Notes: generated by a model from the letters alone, not told the origin. A stretch of DNA of 64,000 bases from Nocardioides jiangsuensis (GCF_019679455.1 NZ_JAIEZQ010000002.1:1054001-1118000); one strand, 5' to 3'; positions 1-8,881 are shown, counted from the stretch's first letter. Numbers and translations are program-made.

Positions 1-971
1 GGGTCCTGGCCGTACGTCGCCCGGTACTCCTCGCGCAGCTCGTCGATCCCGACCACCTTGGAGTCGAAGTCGTTCTCGGCCAGGAAGGACAGCAGGCGCG
101 GGACCTTGATCGAGAAGACCTCCTCGGACCCGTCGAGCGAGCCGATGGTGAAGATCGAGAACGCGGCCGGCTGCTCGGTCTCGTAGAGCGCCTCCGCCGC
201 GGCCATCTTCATCGGCTGCACGTCGGTCATCACCTTGCCCTGGAAGTCGCCGGTCACGGCCACGCCCAGGCCGCCGACCAGCGCCACCACCGCCCCGATC
301 CGGACCGCGGTGCGGTACATCGGGCGGTCGGCGTCCGGGGTCGAGCGGCGGACCATCAGCCAGAACGCGACCCCGGCGACGAACGCGCCGCCGGTCAGGT
401 AGCAGGCGGTCACGGTGTGCGGGAAGGACACCATCTGCACCTTGTTGAACATCACCGCCCAGAAGTCGGTGAGCTCCGCGCGGCCGGTGTCGGGGTTGAA
501 CTCGTAGCCGACCGGGTTCTGCATCCAGGAGTTGGCGGCGAGGATGAAGTACGACGAGAGCAGGGTCCCGAGGTGGACCAGCCAGATGCACGCCGCGTGC
601 AGGCCGCGGGGGAGCTTGTCCCAGCCGAAGATCCACAGGCCGAGGAAGGTCGACTCGAGGAAGAAGGCGAGCAGCCCCTCGATCGCGAGCGGGGCGCCGA
701 AGATGTCGCCGACGAATCGCGAGTAGTCGCTCCAGTTCATCCCGAACTGGAACTCCTGCACGATCCCGGTGACCACGCCGATCGCGAAGTTGATCAGGAA
801 GAGCTTGCCGAAGAACTTCGTCAGCCGCAGGTAGGCGGGGTTGTTCGTGCGCACCCACATCGTCTCGAAACCGGCGATGATCGCCGACATCCCGATCGTG
901 ATGGGGACGAACAGGAAGTGGTAGACGGTGATGATCCCGAACTGCCACCGGGCGATGTCGACGACATCCAC
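1..971 (-). CDS. cydA: Cytochrome bd ubiquinol oxidase subunit I (partial, 3' end outside window)
   Basis: The reading frame runs leftwards off the window and shows about 323 residues of subunit I of cytochrome bd oxidase, the membrane quinol oxidase that reduces oxygen with high affinity and without proton pumping. The N-terminus VDVVDIARWQFGIITVYHF and the following IVQEFQFGMNW, EGLLAFFLES and NSWMQNPVG stretches are typical of CydA: early helices carry the axial haem ligand histidine and the conserved glutamates. The start is GTG at 971, chosen because GGGAGG lies about 8 bases upstream; no alternative start precedes it closely. The gene is divergent from a BlaI-type repressor and its start is 31 bases from a perfect inverted repeat, so repression by that regulator is likely (inference). 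cydB would lie outside the window. Confidence 0.95.
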   Translation of the reverse strand, partial: MDVVDIARWQFGIITVYHFLFVPITIGMSAIIAGFETMWVRTNNPAYLRLTKFFGKLFLINFAIGVVTGIVQEFQFGMNWSDYSRFVGDIFGAPLAIEGLLAFFLESTFLGLWIFGWDKLPRGLHAACIWLVHLGTLLSSYFILAANSWMQNPVGYEFNPDTGRAELTDFWAVMFNKVQMVSFPHTVTACYLTGGAFVAGVAFWLMVRRSTPDADRPMYRTAVRIGAVVALVGGLGVAVTGDFQGKVMTDVQPMKMAAAEALYETEQPAAFSIFTIGSLDGSEEVFSIKVPRLLSFLAENDFDSKVVGIDELREEYRATYGQD

Positions 972-1001
972 GGGCGGGTCCTCCCTCGTAGGGCGCGTAG
1001 G

Positions 1002-1037
1002 TACTACAAAGTGTAGTAGATACTACGACGTGTAGTA
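1002..1037. promoter_or_regulatory. Tandem BlaI/MecI-type operators between cydA and blaI
   Basis: Two dyads sit side by side: TACTACAAAGTGTAGTA (1002-1018, perfect 7-base arms) and TACTACGACGTGTAGTA (1021-1037, 6-base arms). Their centres are 19 bases apart, about two helical turns, which suits two dimers on one face. Operators of BlaI/MecI-family repressors contain TACA/TGTA half-sites of this sort. The pair covers the predicted -35 region of the repressor gene (its -10 TAGACT is at 1057-1062) and lies directly upstream of the cydA ribosome-binding site. Binding is inferred from sequence. Confidence 0.8.
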
Positions 1038-1069
1038 AGGAACCGGACAGGGCCGTTAGACTCATGCCC

Positions 1070-1450
1070 GTGGCACTTACGTCCCGGATGGGTGAGCTCG
1101 AGCGCGCGGTGATGGACGAGCTGTGGTCGGTCGACGACGACGGCTGGCTCACGGTGCGCGAGGTCCACGAGCGGCTCGCCCGCAGCCGCGACATCGCCTA
1201 CACCACGGTGATGACGGTGATGGACCGGCTGTCGAAGAAGTCCCTGGTCCGCCAGCAGCGGGACGGGCGCGCCTACCGCTACCAGGCCGCCGCCTCCCGC
1301 GGCGCGATGACCGCGGACCTGATGCGCGGCGCGCTCGAGGAGTTCTCCGAGCGTGACCGCCGCGGCGCGCTGGTCGCGTTCGTCGGGGAGGCCTCCCCGG
1401 AGGAGCGGGCCGCCCTGCGCGAGGCGCTCGCCGCGCTCGAGAGCGGCTGA
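1070..1450 (+). CDS. BlaI/MecI/CopY-family transcriptional repressor
   Basis: Small winged-helix repressor of 126 residues. The body GELERAVMDELW ... LTVREVHERLA ... IAYTTVMTVMDRLSKKSLV is the family's DNA-binding domain, including the YTTVMTVMDRL recognition helix, and the C-terminal third is the dimerisation and cleavage region. GTG 1070 is preferred over ATG 1064 because a -10 element TAGACT (1057-1062) ends 7 bases before it, which fits a leaderless mRNA; with ATG 1064 the protein is two residues longer. The next gene is an M56 membrane peptidase, the usual partner that inactivates the repressor on sensing a signal. Two inverted repeats overlap its own promoter, so autoregulation is likely. 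Confidence 0.9.
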   Translation: MALTSRMGELERAVMDELWSVDDDGWLTVREVHERLARSRDIAYTTVMTVMDRLSKKSLVRQQRDGRAYRYQAAASRGAMTADLMRGALEEFSERDRRGALVAFVGEASPEERAALREALAALESG

Positions 1451-1460
1451 CCCGCCAGTC

Positions 1461-2390
1461 GTGACCACCCTGTTCCTCTCCGCGCTCGCGGTGCTGCTGT
1501 CCGGGCCGGTCCCCGCGCTGCTCGGTCGGACCCCGCTGCTGCGCCGAGTGCCGCGCGCCGCGGTGACGCTGTGGCAGTCGGTGTCCCTGGCCGCGGTGCT
1601 CTCCGCGCTCGGCGCCGGCCTGTCCCTGGTCACCGACCGCGGCACTCGCGAGGGCTGGACCGGGTACGGCGTCGCGCTCCTCGCGCTGCTGCTCACCGCC
1701 GTGGTGCTCGGCCGGATGCTGCTCAGCGGGCACCGGGTCGGCACGCGCATCCGCGCCGTCCGCCGGAGGCACCGCGACCTGGTCGACCTGCTCGCGACGC
1801 GGGAGCACGAGGCGCCGGAGCGCGCCTCGGTGCCGGCCGGCCGGACCGCCGAGGCCGGGGTGCGGGTCCTCGCCGCGCAGGCGCCGCTGGCCTACTGCCT
1901 TCCGGGGCTGGCCCGGTCCCGGGTGGTGGTCTCCGCGGGCACCTTCGACCGGCTCGCCCCCGAGGAGGTCGGCGCGGTGCTGGCGCACGAGCGGGCCCAC
2001 CTGCGGGCCCGGCACGACCTGCTCCTCGAGGCGTTCACCGTGCTCCACACCGCCTTCCCGCGGTTCGTGTCGAGCGCCACGGCGCTGCGTGAGGTGCGGC
2101 TGCTGGTGGAGGTGCTCGCCGACCGCGCCGCCCGTCGTACCCACGGCCGGCTGCCGGTCGCCCGGGCCCTGGTCGCGCTCGCCGACAGCCGGGCGCCGGA
2201 GGCCGCGCTGGCCGCCGGGGGAGCGAGGCTGGTCGAGCGGATCCGGCTGCTCGAGGACGACCGGCCGCACCGGCTGCTCGCCGTCGCCGTGTACGCCGCG
2301 GCCGCGGCCACCGTGGTGTTGCCCACAGCGTTCGTCGCGCTGCCCTGGCTGGCCGGGCTCACGTGGTTGCCGGGGGTCGCCGCGGGGTGA
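1461..2390 (+). CDS. M56-family membrane metallopeptidase (BlaR1-like, no sensor domain)
   Basis: A 309-residue integral membrane protein with hydrophobic segments at about residues 4-22, 35-57, 68-88 and near the C-terminus (about 275-305). The zinc-binding HExxH motif is LAHERAHL (H176, E177, H180) on the cytoplasmic side of the predicted topology. The family cleaves a BlaI-type repressor to release transcription. Unlike BlaR1/MecR1 it ends after the last helices and has no extracellular penicillin-binding domain, so the signal is probably not a beta-lactam bound by this protein. GTG 1461 is 10 bases after the repressor's stop codon, giving a two-gene operon. Upstream in-frame codons would run back into the repressor gene and are not used. 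Confidence 0.9.
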   Translation: MTTLFLSALAVLLSGPVPALLGRTPLLRRVPRAAVTLWQSVSLAAVLSALGAGLSLVTDRGTREGWTGYGVALLALLLTAVVLGRMLLSGHRVGTRIRAVRRRHRDLVDLLATREHEAPERASVPAGRTAEAGVRVLAAQAPLAYCLPGLARSRVVVSAGTFDRLAPEEVGAVLAHERAHLRARHDLLLEAFTVLHTAFPRFVSSATALREVRLLVEVLADRAARRTHGRLPVARALVALADSRAPEAALAAGGARLVERIRLLEDDRPHRLLAVAVYAAAAATVVLPTAFVALPWLAGLTWLPGVAAG

Positions 2391-2454
2391 TTGCCGGCCG
2401 GCGCCCGGCGTGTAACGCATGAGACTGGTGAGACCTTCGCCTACTCTCGTCACC

Positions 2455-5037
2455 ATGGCGACCCGTACGTCTTCCCCACCGGCGTCGCGAAGCACCAGCA
2501 AGGCCAAGAGCAGTGCTGGAACTTCCCGACCCCGGTCGTCCGGTAGCCAGACCCGACGGAAGTCCTCGTCGTCGAGCCGCACCTCGAGCAAGTCGAAGCG
2601 GCCGGCGCCCCGGGCGGTCCGCAACGGGCCTGGACCTATCGCAACGCTGTTTGCTGCCCTGGGACGGGGCGTGGTCTCGACGTGGGTCGGCATCGCGCAC
2701 GTGCTCGGTGCGACCGTCCGCAAGATCGGCCACACCGCGCGTGAGCTCGAGCCCGAGCACCGCCGCGACGGGGCCGGCCTGTTCCTCATCGGCCTCGCCG
2801 TGGTCACCGCCGCCGCGGTCTGGTGGCAGCTGCCGGGTCGCATCGGCGACCTGACCCGCACCGTGGTCGCCGGCTCGGTCGGGCTGCTCGCCTGGTTCGT
2901 CCCGCTGCTGCTCGTCTTCATCGCCTGGCGCAACCTGCGCAACCCCGACAGCAACGGCCCCGCCGGCCGCCAGGTGATCGGCTGGTCCTCGCTGATGTTC
3001 GGCGTGCTCGGCCTCGTGCACATCGCCAACGGCATGCCCGAGCCCCGGCTCGGCGACACCGCCGACCTCCAGCAGGCCGGCGGCGCGCTCGGCTTCGTGA
3101 TCTCCTCGCTGCTGATGGACCTGCTGCGCAGCACGCTGGTCGTGGTCCCGCTGCTCGTGCTGCTCGCCGTCTTCGGCGTCCTCGTCATCACCGGCACGCC
3201 GGTGTACCAGATCCCCACCCGGCTCGCCGCCGCCCGCGACCGGGCCCTCGGCCGTACGACGGCGGAGGAGGCCATGCCCGACGCGGAGGAGACGCAGCCG
3301 CTCAAGCGCAGCCGCCCCCGTCGCCGCGTCGGCTCGATGCAGGGCGACGAGGTCGACGAGGACAGCGGCGACAAGCCCTACGACAGCCCGGTCCTCGAAG
3401 GTCGCGAGATCGGCCGCCGGGGGAGGAAGAAGGGCGGTGCGCCCGACGTCGACGCCGACGCCACCCCCGACGCCGGCGCCCCCGCGGCAGCGGGGGAGAA
3501 GGGCGACCTCGAGCCCCCGCCGCACACGCCGCTCCCCGCCCGGGTCGAGCAGCTCGCGCTGTCGGGTGACATCACCTACACGCTGCCCGGCAACGAGGTG
3601 CTCAAGCCGGGAAGCCCGCACAAGGCGCGCTCCAAGGCCTCCGACGAGGTGGTCAACCGGCTCACCGAGGTGCTCGAGCAGTTCGACATCGACGCGCAGG
3701 TCACCGGCTACACCCGCGGCCCGACGGTCACCCGCTACGAGGTCGAGCTCGGCCCCGCGGTGAAGGTGGAGAAGGTCACCGCGCTCGGCAAGAACATCGC
3801 CTACGCGGTCGCCTCGGCCGACGTGCGGATCCTGTCCCCGATCCCCGGCAAGTCCGCGATCGGCATCGAGATCCCGAACACCGACAAGGAGATCGTCTCC
3901 CTCGGGGACGTGCTCCGGTCGAACAACGCCCGCAACGACCACCACCCGATGATCGTCGGGCTCGGCAAGGACGTCGAGGGCGGCTTCGTGGTCGCGAACA
4001 TGGCGAAGATGCCGCACCTGCTCGTCGCGGGTGCCACCGGATCCGGCAAGTCGAGCTTCGTGAACTCGATGATCACCTCGATCCTGATGCGGTCCACGCC
4101 CGACGAGGTGCGGATGATCCTGGTCGACCCCAAGCGGGTCGAGCTCAACGTCTACGAGGGCGTCCCGCACCTGATCACGCCGATCATCACGAGCCCGAAG
4201 AAGGCCGCCGAGGCGCTGCAGTGGGTCGTCCGCGAGATGGACATGCGCTACGACGACCTCGCCGCGTTCGGCTTCCGGCACGTCGACGACTTCAACAAGG
4301 CGGTCCGGGCCGGGAAGGTGCAGGTGCCCCCGGGCAGCGAGCGCGTCCTGGCGCCGTACCCGTACCTGCTGGTCGTGGTCGACGAGCTCGCCGACCTGAT
4401 GATGGTGGCACCGCGCGACGTGGAGGACTCGGTCGTGCGGATCACCCAGCTCGCGCGTGCCGCGGGCATCCACCTGATCCTGGCCACCCAGCGGCCCTCG
4501 GTCGACGTGGTCACCGGTCTGATCAAGGCCAACGTGCCCTCGCGGCTCGCGTTCGCCACCAGCTCTCTCGCCGACAGCCGGGTCATCCTCGACCAGCCGG
4601 GCGCGGAGAAGCTGGTCGGACAGGGTGACGGGCTGTTCCTGCCGATGGGCGCCGGCAAGCCGGTGCGTGTGCAGGGGTCGTGGGTGACCGAGGCCGAGGT
4701 GCACCAGGTGGTCAGCCACTGCAAGGAGCAGCTGACCCCGACGTACCGCGAGGACGTCACCGCACCCGCCCAGGCCAAGCGCGACCTCGACGACGACATC
4801 GGCGACGACATGGACCTCGTGGTCCAGGCCATCGAGCTGGTGGTCTCCACCCAGTTCGGCTCGACCTCGATGCTGCAGCGCAAGCTCCGCGTCGGGTTCG
4901 CCAAGGCCGGCCGGCTGATGGACATCCTGGAGAGCCGCGGCGTGGTCGGCCCGAGCGAGGGCTCGAAGGCCCGTGACGTCCTGATCAAACCCGACGACCT
5001 CGACGAAGTCCTGGACACCTTGCAGGGGGAGCAGTGA
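2455..5037 (+). CDS. ftsK: DNA translocase FtsK
   Basis: Septal DNA pump of 860 residues that clears chromosome ends at division and activates XerCD recombination. Order: basic Ser/Lys-rich tail (1-60), a membrane region with about four helices (roughly 105-260), an acidic linker, the alpha/beta motor with Walker A GATGSGKSS and Walker B LLVVVDELADLMM, and a C-terminal winged-helix gamma domain (QFGSTSMLQRKLRVGFAKAGRLM) that reads polar chromosome sequences. ATG 2455 is chosen because TACTCT (2442-2447) ends 7 bases upstream, a leaderless arrangement; an in-frame ATG at 2419 adds 12 unlikely residues. The stop overlaps the next start (GTGA), so the membrane HTH gene is translationally coupled. 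Confidence 0.97.
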   Translation: MATRTSSPPASRSTSKAKSSAGTSRPRSSGSQTRRKSSSSSRTSSKSKRPAPRAVRNGPGPIATLFAALGRGVVSTWVGIAHVLGATVRKIGHTARELEPEHRRDGAGLFLIGLAVVTAAAVWWQLPGRIGDLTRTVVAGSVGLLAWFVPLLLVFIAWRNLRNPDSNGPAGRQVIGWSSLMFGVLGLVHIANGMPEPRLGDTADLQQAGGALGFVISSLLMDLLRSTLVVVPLLVLLAVFGVLVITGTPVYQIPTRLAAARDRALGRTTAEEAMPDAEETQPLKRSRPRRRVGSMQGDEVDEDSGDKPYDSPVLEGREIGRRGRKKGGAPDVDADATPDAGAPAAAGEKGDLEPPPHTPLPARVEQLALSGDITYTLPGNEVLKPGSPHKARSKASDEVVNRLTEVLEQFDIDAQVTGYTRGPTVTRYEVELGPAVKVEKVTALGKNIAYAVASADVRILSPIPGKSAIGIEIPNTDKEIVSLGDVLRSNNARNDHHPMIVGLGKDVEGGFVVANMAKMPHLLVAGATGSGKSSFVNSMITSILMRSTPDEVRMILVDPKRVELNVYEGVPHLITPIITSPKKAAEALQWVVREMDMRYDDLAAFGFRHVDDFNKAVRAGKVQVPPGSERVLAPYPYLLVVVDELADLMMVAPRDVEDSVVRITQLARAAGIHLILATQRPSVDVVTGLIKANVPSRLAFATSSLADSRVILDQPGAEKLVGQGDGLFLPMGAGKPVRVQGSWVTEAEVHQVVSHCKEQLTPTYREDVTAPAQAKRDLDDDIGDDMDLVVQAIELVVSTQFGSTSMLQRKLRVGFAKAGRLMDILESRGVVGPSEGSKARDVLIKPDDLDEVLDTLQGEQ

Positions 5038-7112
5038 GCGCGATGCCCACCGAGAACGCCGACAACCGCGGCGACGTGACCGACACCGACGGCCAGCGGA
5101 CCGTGGTGGCCGGGACGCCCGTGGTGGTGCGCCGGCACGCCGGCGTCGCGGCCCTGGTCGGCGCCACCGCGTCGGCGGTCGCGATCGCCTACCTGTGGCG
5201 CGCCTCCCAGACCATGACGGTGCTCGACTGGGCGCTGTGCGGGGTGATGGCGGTGATCGCCGCGATCTACCTCTCCTCGCTGGTCGATTCCCGCACCCCG
5301 CTGCTGGTCGCCGACGACCTCGGCGTCCGGATCCGCCTCGGCGACGAGTGGCGCGGCCTGCCCTGGGACGCGATCGGCCAGGTCACGGTGCACCCGCGCC
5401 GCGGCCGGTTCCGCGACGGGCGCCTGGTCTTCACCCCGCGCAGCCTCGGCCGCGCGCTCGAGGGCCTCGACGGCCGGGGCCGCCGCCACGCGGCCGCGAA
5501 CCAGAAGATGTACGGCGCCGCGCTCGCCGTCCCGATGGGCATCACCACCCGGGTCTCCGCCGGCGGGCAGAGCATCGCCGACCAGATCGACGCCCTCGCG
5601 CTCGGCCGGGCCGAGGTCGTCGAGGTCGCGCCGGAGAGCACCGAGCCCGGGAAGCCCGCCAAGGCCCCGAAGCCCGCCAAGGCGCCCAAGCCGGAGAAGG
5701 CCCCCAAGCAGCCCAAGGCCGCGAAGGCCCCCCAGGACACCGAGGCGCGGATCGTGACCGGTCCGGTCGAGGAGGCTCCCGCCGAGCCCACCCCCGGCAC
5801 CGCCACGTCGCTCACCCCCGGGCACGACGACCCGGCACCGACCGGCACGCCGGCCCTCGCCGGGCTCCCGGCCGACGGCACCGCCGACGACGGTGCGGAG
5901 CGGGAGCCGGCCGCCCGTCCCCAGCTGCGCAGCATCCTCGGCGGCATCGGCACGATCGTGTCGCGAGTCGCCAAGGGCCGCGGGCACGACGTCGACGCGG
6001 ACCGGTCCGACCAGGACGCCGCCGACACCGCCGACACCGCCGACGACGCGGACGCGCCCGGGCAGACGCCGCCCGCCGGCGCGCCCACACTGACCGCCGC
6101 CTCCGCGCTCCCGCTGCGTGAGACCCGGCCCGGCCAGCGCGCCGAGATCACCCGCGACGCCCCGGCCACGCTCGGCAACGCCGCGCTGTTCGAGGCGCTC
6201 GAGGAGGCCGACGCGGGTCGCGGCCTACCCGAGGCGCGCGAGCTGCGCCGCCCCGGCAGCGTGGACCTGGTCTTCGAGCGCAGCAACGACCGGGTCCGCC
6301 CGATCTCCACGCTGGGCGACCCCGTCGAGCCGCTGGTCATCGACGACTTCGTCACCGAGCCGGCCTACGACCCGGTCGTGGGCCCCGAGATCACCGCGGC
6401 GCGGACCAGGCTGGGCCTGTCGGTCGACGAGCTCGCCGACCGCACCCGGATCCGGCCGCACGTGATCGAGTCCATCGAGGTCGACGACTTCGCGCCGTGC
6501 GGCGGGGACTTCTACGCCCGCGGCCACCTGCGCACGCTGGCCCGGGTGCTGGGCAAGGACCCGGCGCCGCTGCTGGAGAAGTTCGAGGAGCGGTACGCCA
6601 CCGCGCCGATCAACGCCCGCCGCGTCTTCGAGGCCGAGCTGGCCACCGGGATGACCGGCAGCATGCGCTCGACCGTCGGTGGCCCCAACTGGGGTCTGAT
6701 GATCGGCGTGGTGCTGAGCCTGGTCCTGGTCTGGGGCGTGGTGCGCCTGTTCACCAGCGACCCGGCCGAGATCATCCAGAGCCCGGCGCCGGTCCTCAAC
6801 GGCTCGGCCGGGGTGGACAGCGGCTACGCCGCGGCGCCGCAGCAGCCCGCGCCCGCCTCGGGACCGGTGGCCGAGCCCATCGCGGTGCAGCTCACGGCGG
6901 CGCAGGCGGACGCGAAGGTGACCGTGCGCGACGGCGAGGGTCGGGTCGTGTTCAGCGGCGAGATGGTGATCGGGGAGCGCAAGCGGCTCGACGTCACGCC
7001 GCCGGTGCACGTGCGGACCGGGAACGGCGGGGCGCTGGAGATCATCGTGGACGGCAAGGACAAGGGCCCCCTCGGCGAGCTCGGCACCCCCACCCGCCGC
7101 ACCTTCCGCTGA
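5034..7112 (+). CDS. RodZ-like membrane protein with HTH_25 and DUF4115 domains
   Basis: A 692-residue protein with an unusual layout. The first 80 residues hold two membrane helices followed by a small PH-like beta domain (LGVRIRLGDEWRGLPW). Residues about 200-240 are a Pro/Lys/Ala repeat of PAKAPKPAKAPKPEKAP type, then a long disordered stretch. A helix-turn-helix domain of the RodZ/HTH_25 class follows (ITAARTRLGLSVDELADRTRI), then one membrane helix (WGLMIGVVLSLVLVWGVVRL) and a C-terminal DUF4115 beta domain. RodZ proteins anchor MreB or division components to the membrane. The second half matches that architecture, while the membrane-anchored N-terminal half is extra. GTG 5034 overlaps the ftsK stop, so the two are co-translated and a division or chromosome-segregation role is plausible. 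Actinobacteria keep an HTH_25 gene near ftsK in several genomes. Confidence 0.85.
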   Translation: MSAMPTENADNRGDVTDTDGQRTVVAGTPVVVRRHAGVAALVGATASAVAIAYLWRASQTMTVLDWALCGVMAVIAAIYLSSLVDSRTPLLVADDLGVRIRLGDEWRGLPWDAIGQVTVHPRRGRFRDGRLVFTPRSLGRALEGLDGRGRRHAAANQKMYGAALAVPMGITTRVSAGGQSIADQIDALALGRAEVVEVAPESTEPGKPAKAPKPAKAPKPEKAPKQPKAAKAPQDTEARIVTGPVEEAPAEPTPGTATSLTPGHDDPAPTGTPALAGLPADGTADDGAEREPAARPQLRSILGGIGTIVSRVAKGRGHDVDADRSDQDAADTADTADDADAPGQTPPAGAPTLTAASALPLRETRPGQRAEITRDAPATLGNAALFEALEEADAGRGLPEARELRRPGSVDLVFERSNDRVRPISTLGDPVEPLVIDDFVTEPAYDPVVGPEITAARTRLGLSVDELADRTRIRPHVIESIEVDDFAPCGGDFYARGHLRTLARVLGKDPAPLLEKFEERYATAPINARRVFEAELATGMTGSMRSTVGGPNWGLMIGVVLSLVLVWGVVRLFTSDPAEIIQSPAPVLNGSAGVDSGYAAAPQQPAPASGPVAEPIAVQLTAAQADAKVTVRDGEGRVVFSGEMVIGERKRLDVTPPVHVRTGNGGALEIIVDGKDKGPLGELGTPTRRTFR

Positions 7113-7118
7113 CCTCCT

Positions 7119-7184
7119 CGTTGAGAGGTCACTCGTGAGGCGTTGAGAGGTCAGTCGTTAGGCGTTGAGAGGTCAGTCGTTCGG
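7119..7184. repeat. Three tandem 22-bp repeats in the 3' intergenic region
   Basis: Three adjacent copies of a 22-base unit with the core CGTTGAGAGGTCAGTCGT lie at 7119-7140, 7141-7162 and 7163-7184. Copies 1 and 2 differ by two substitutions (AGTC/ACTC and GTTA/GTGA). The third copy enters the 3' end of rraA on the minus strand and supplies its stop codon. The array lies between two convergent genes, so it is part of both 3' untranslated regions. There are no spacers, so it is not a CRISPR. Confidence 0.9.
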
Positions 7185-7676
7185 GAGGACGACGACCCCG
7201 TCGGCGTCGCTGACCAGCCGGACGCCCGGCGTGAAGCGGGCCGAGCCGAAGGCGACCTCCACGTCGCGTTCTCCGGCACCGGTCTTGGCGCTCTTGCGCG
7301 GGTTGGTGCCGAGCGCCTTGATGCCGAGGTCGAGCCCGGCCAGGGCGTCGGAGTCGCGTACGGCGCCGTGCAGCACCAGGCCCTCCCAGCCGTTCTCGAC
7401 CGCGAGCGCGGCGATCAAGTCCCCGACCAGGGCGGTGTGCAGCGACCCGCCGCCGTCCACGACGAGCACCTGGCCGTGGCCGGGCTCGCCGAGCACGGCC
7501 TTCAGCAGCGCGTTGTCCTGGTGGCAGCGCACGGTCACCACCCGCCCCGCGAAGGCGCGCCGACCGCCGAAGGAGCGCAGCTGGGTGTCGCAGGACTCCA
7601 GTCGCTCGCCGTACTCGTCGACGAGGTCGGCGGTGGCGGGGACCGGCGTGCGGGACGCGACGTGGGAGGTGCTCAT
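7173..7676 (-). CDS. rraA: RraA-family protein (ribonuclease activity regulator-like)
   Basis: A 167-residue protein of the RraA fold. Enterobacterial members bind and inhibit RNase E; many other members are metal-dependent 4-hydroxy-4-methyl-2-oxoglutarate/oxaloacetate aldolases. The active-site core [21 protein letters not shown] with [17 protein letters not shown] is present, including the GAVRD motif that positions the metal. So catalysis is possible, and the name RraA does not prove RNA-decay control. ATG 7676 has AAGGAG eight bases upstream; ATG 7721 just after the preceding stop would add 15 residues. It is the last gene of a likely operon behind the TctCBA, stress-protein and MFS genes. 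Its 3' end lies in a tandem repeat. Confidence 0.9.
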   Translation of the reverse strand: MSTSHVASRTPVPATADLVDEYGERLESCDTQLRSFGGRRAFAGRVVTVRCHQDNALLKAVLGEPGHGQVLVVDGGGSLHTALVGDLIAALAVENGWEGLVLHGAVRDSDALAGLDLGIKALGTNPRKSAKTGAGERDVEVAFGSARFTPGVRLVSDADGVVVLPND

Positions 7677-7723
7677 CGGCGGTGCTCCTTCGACGGAGGG
7701 TGGGTGCGAGGTCGCGGACATGG

Positions 7724-8881
7724 TCAGGGGTCGGTGTGGAGCCGGCGGGCGGCGACCCCGACCGAGGCCAGGCCGGCCGCGGTGAGGGCGAGGACGCCGC
7801 TCGCGCCGGCGCCGACGGCGAGCAGGCCCGCTGCGCTCGGCACGAGCACCTGTCCGAGCCGGTTGCCGGTCAGGCGCAGCGACATGGCGCGGCCGCGCAT
7901 GCCGGGCGGTGTGGTCTCGGCGAGCAAGGACATGGTCAGCGGCTGGCCGGCGCCGAGGCCGAGGCCGAGGAGCACGACCACGACCCCGAGCAGCCACTGC
8001 GGCATCGGCACGGGGGTGAGCGCGAGGCTGGTCGCGGAGAGCGCGAGGCTGCCGAGCAGCAGCCGGCGGCGCCCCATCCACGCGACGAGGCGGCCGAGGA
8101 AGAGACGGGAGGTCATCGAGGCGGTCGCACGCAGGGTGAGCAGGAGGCCGACGGTACCGGCGACGATCCCGCGCTCGGCGCCGAGCGCGGGCAGGTAGAC
8201 CAGCGTGATGTCCACGGCCGCGAGCACCACGCAGCTGACGGTGAGCGCCCGGACCAGGCCGGGCTTGCGGAGCAGGTCGCGGACCGAGCCGCCCGCGCCT
8301 TGCACCGTGCCCGCGTGGCCACGGGTGCGCGGCAGCAGCAGGGACAGGACGACGAGCACGACGGTCAGCCCGGTCGCCCACAGGAAGATGTCGGAGGTGC
8401 GTGGGATGGTCGCCTCACCACCGAAGAGCACGATCAGCCCGGGCCCCACGGCCTGACCCACCGACGTGGCGAAGGTGTAGTGGCCGAAGGCGGTGTCGTA
8501 CCTCTCCCGCGGGGTGCCGTTCGCGACCATCGCCTGCTGCCCGACCACCGAGCACAGGTGGCCCAGGCCGAGCACCACGCTGGCGAGGACGATCCCTCCC
8601 ACGGAGTCCGCGAGCAGCACGAACGCCGCCGACGAGAGGAGCACGAGGAGGGAGCCGACGACCATCACCCGGCGCTCGCCGAACCGGTCCGCCGCGTGCC
8701 CCGAGGGCACCGCGAGCACGAGCGGCACGATCGCGAAGCTGGCCGCGAGCGCACCGAGCCAGTGGGTCGGCACATCGAGCTCGACGGCCCGGTACGTCGC
8801 GGTGGGCCGCAGCACGAACGTGACGGCCTGGACGGGGACGGCGTGCCCGAAGAACACCGCCGTCCCCGGCCGGGACCTCAC
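7724..8881 (-). CDS. MFS transporter
   Basis: A 385-residue major facilitator protein with about eleven to twelve hydrophobic segments and the cytoplasmic loop signature between helices 2 and 3 ([17 protein letters not shown]). A second loop [19 protein letters not shown] is the repeat in the C-terminal half. Substrate is unknown. GTG 8881 overlaps the stop of the universal stress protein gene (GTGA), so translation is coupled. Members of this drug:proton or sugar efflux type cannot be separated from sequence alone. Its position behind a carboxylate uptake system and before an aldolase-like RraA suggests a metabolite substrate, but that is only context. Confidence 0.88.
   Translation of the reverse strand: MRSRPGTAVFFGHAVPVQAVTFVLRPTATYRAVELDVPTHWLGALAASFAIVPLVLAVPSGHAADRFGERRVMVVGSLLVLLSSAAFVLLADSVGGIVLASVVLGLGHLCSVVGQQAMVANGTPRERYDTAFGHYTFATSVGQAVGPGLIVLFGGEATIPRTSDIFLWATGLTVVLVVLSLLLPRTRGHAGTVQGAGGSVRDLLRKPGLVRALTVSCVVLAAVDITLVYLPALGAERGIVAGTVGLLLTLRATASMTSRLFLGRLVAWMGRRRLLLGSLALSATSLALTPVPMPQWLLGVVVVLLGLGLGAGQPLTMSLLAETTPPGMRGRAMSLRLTGNRLGQVLVPSAAGLLAVGAGASGVLALTAAGLASVGVAARRLHTDP

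Noticed and set aside
7119-7184. CRISPR array
   Set aside because: The 22-base units are contiguous without spacers and no cas gene is nearby.
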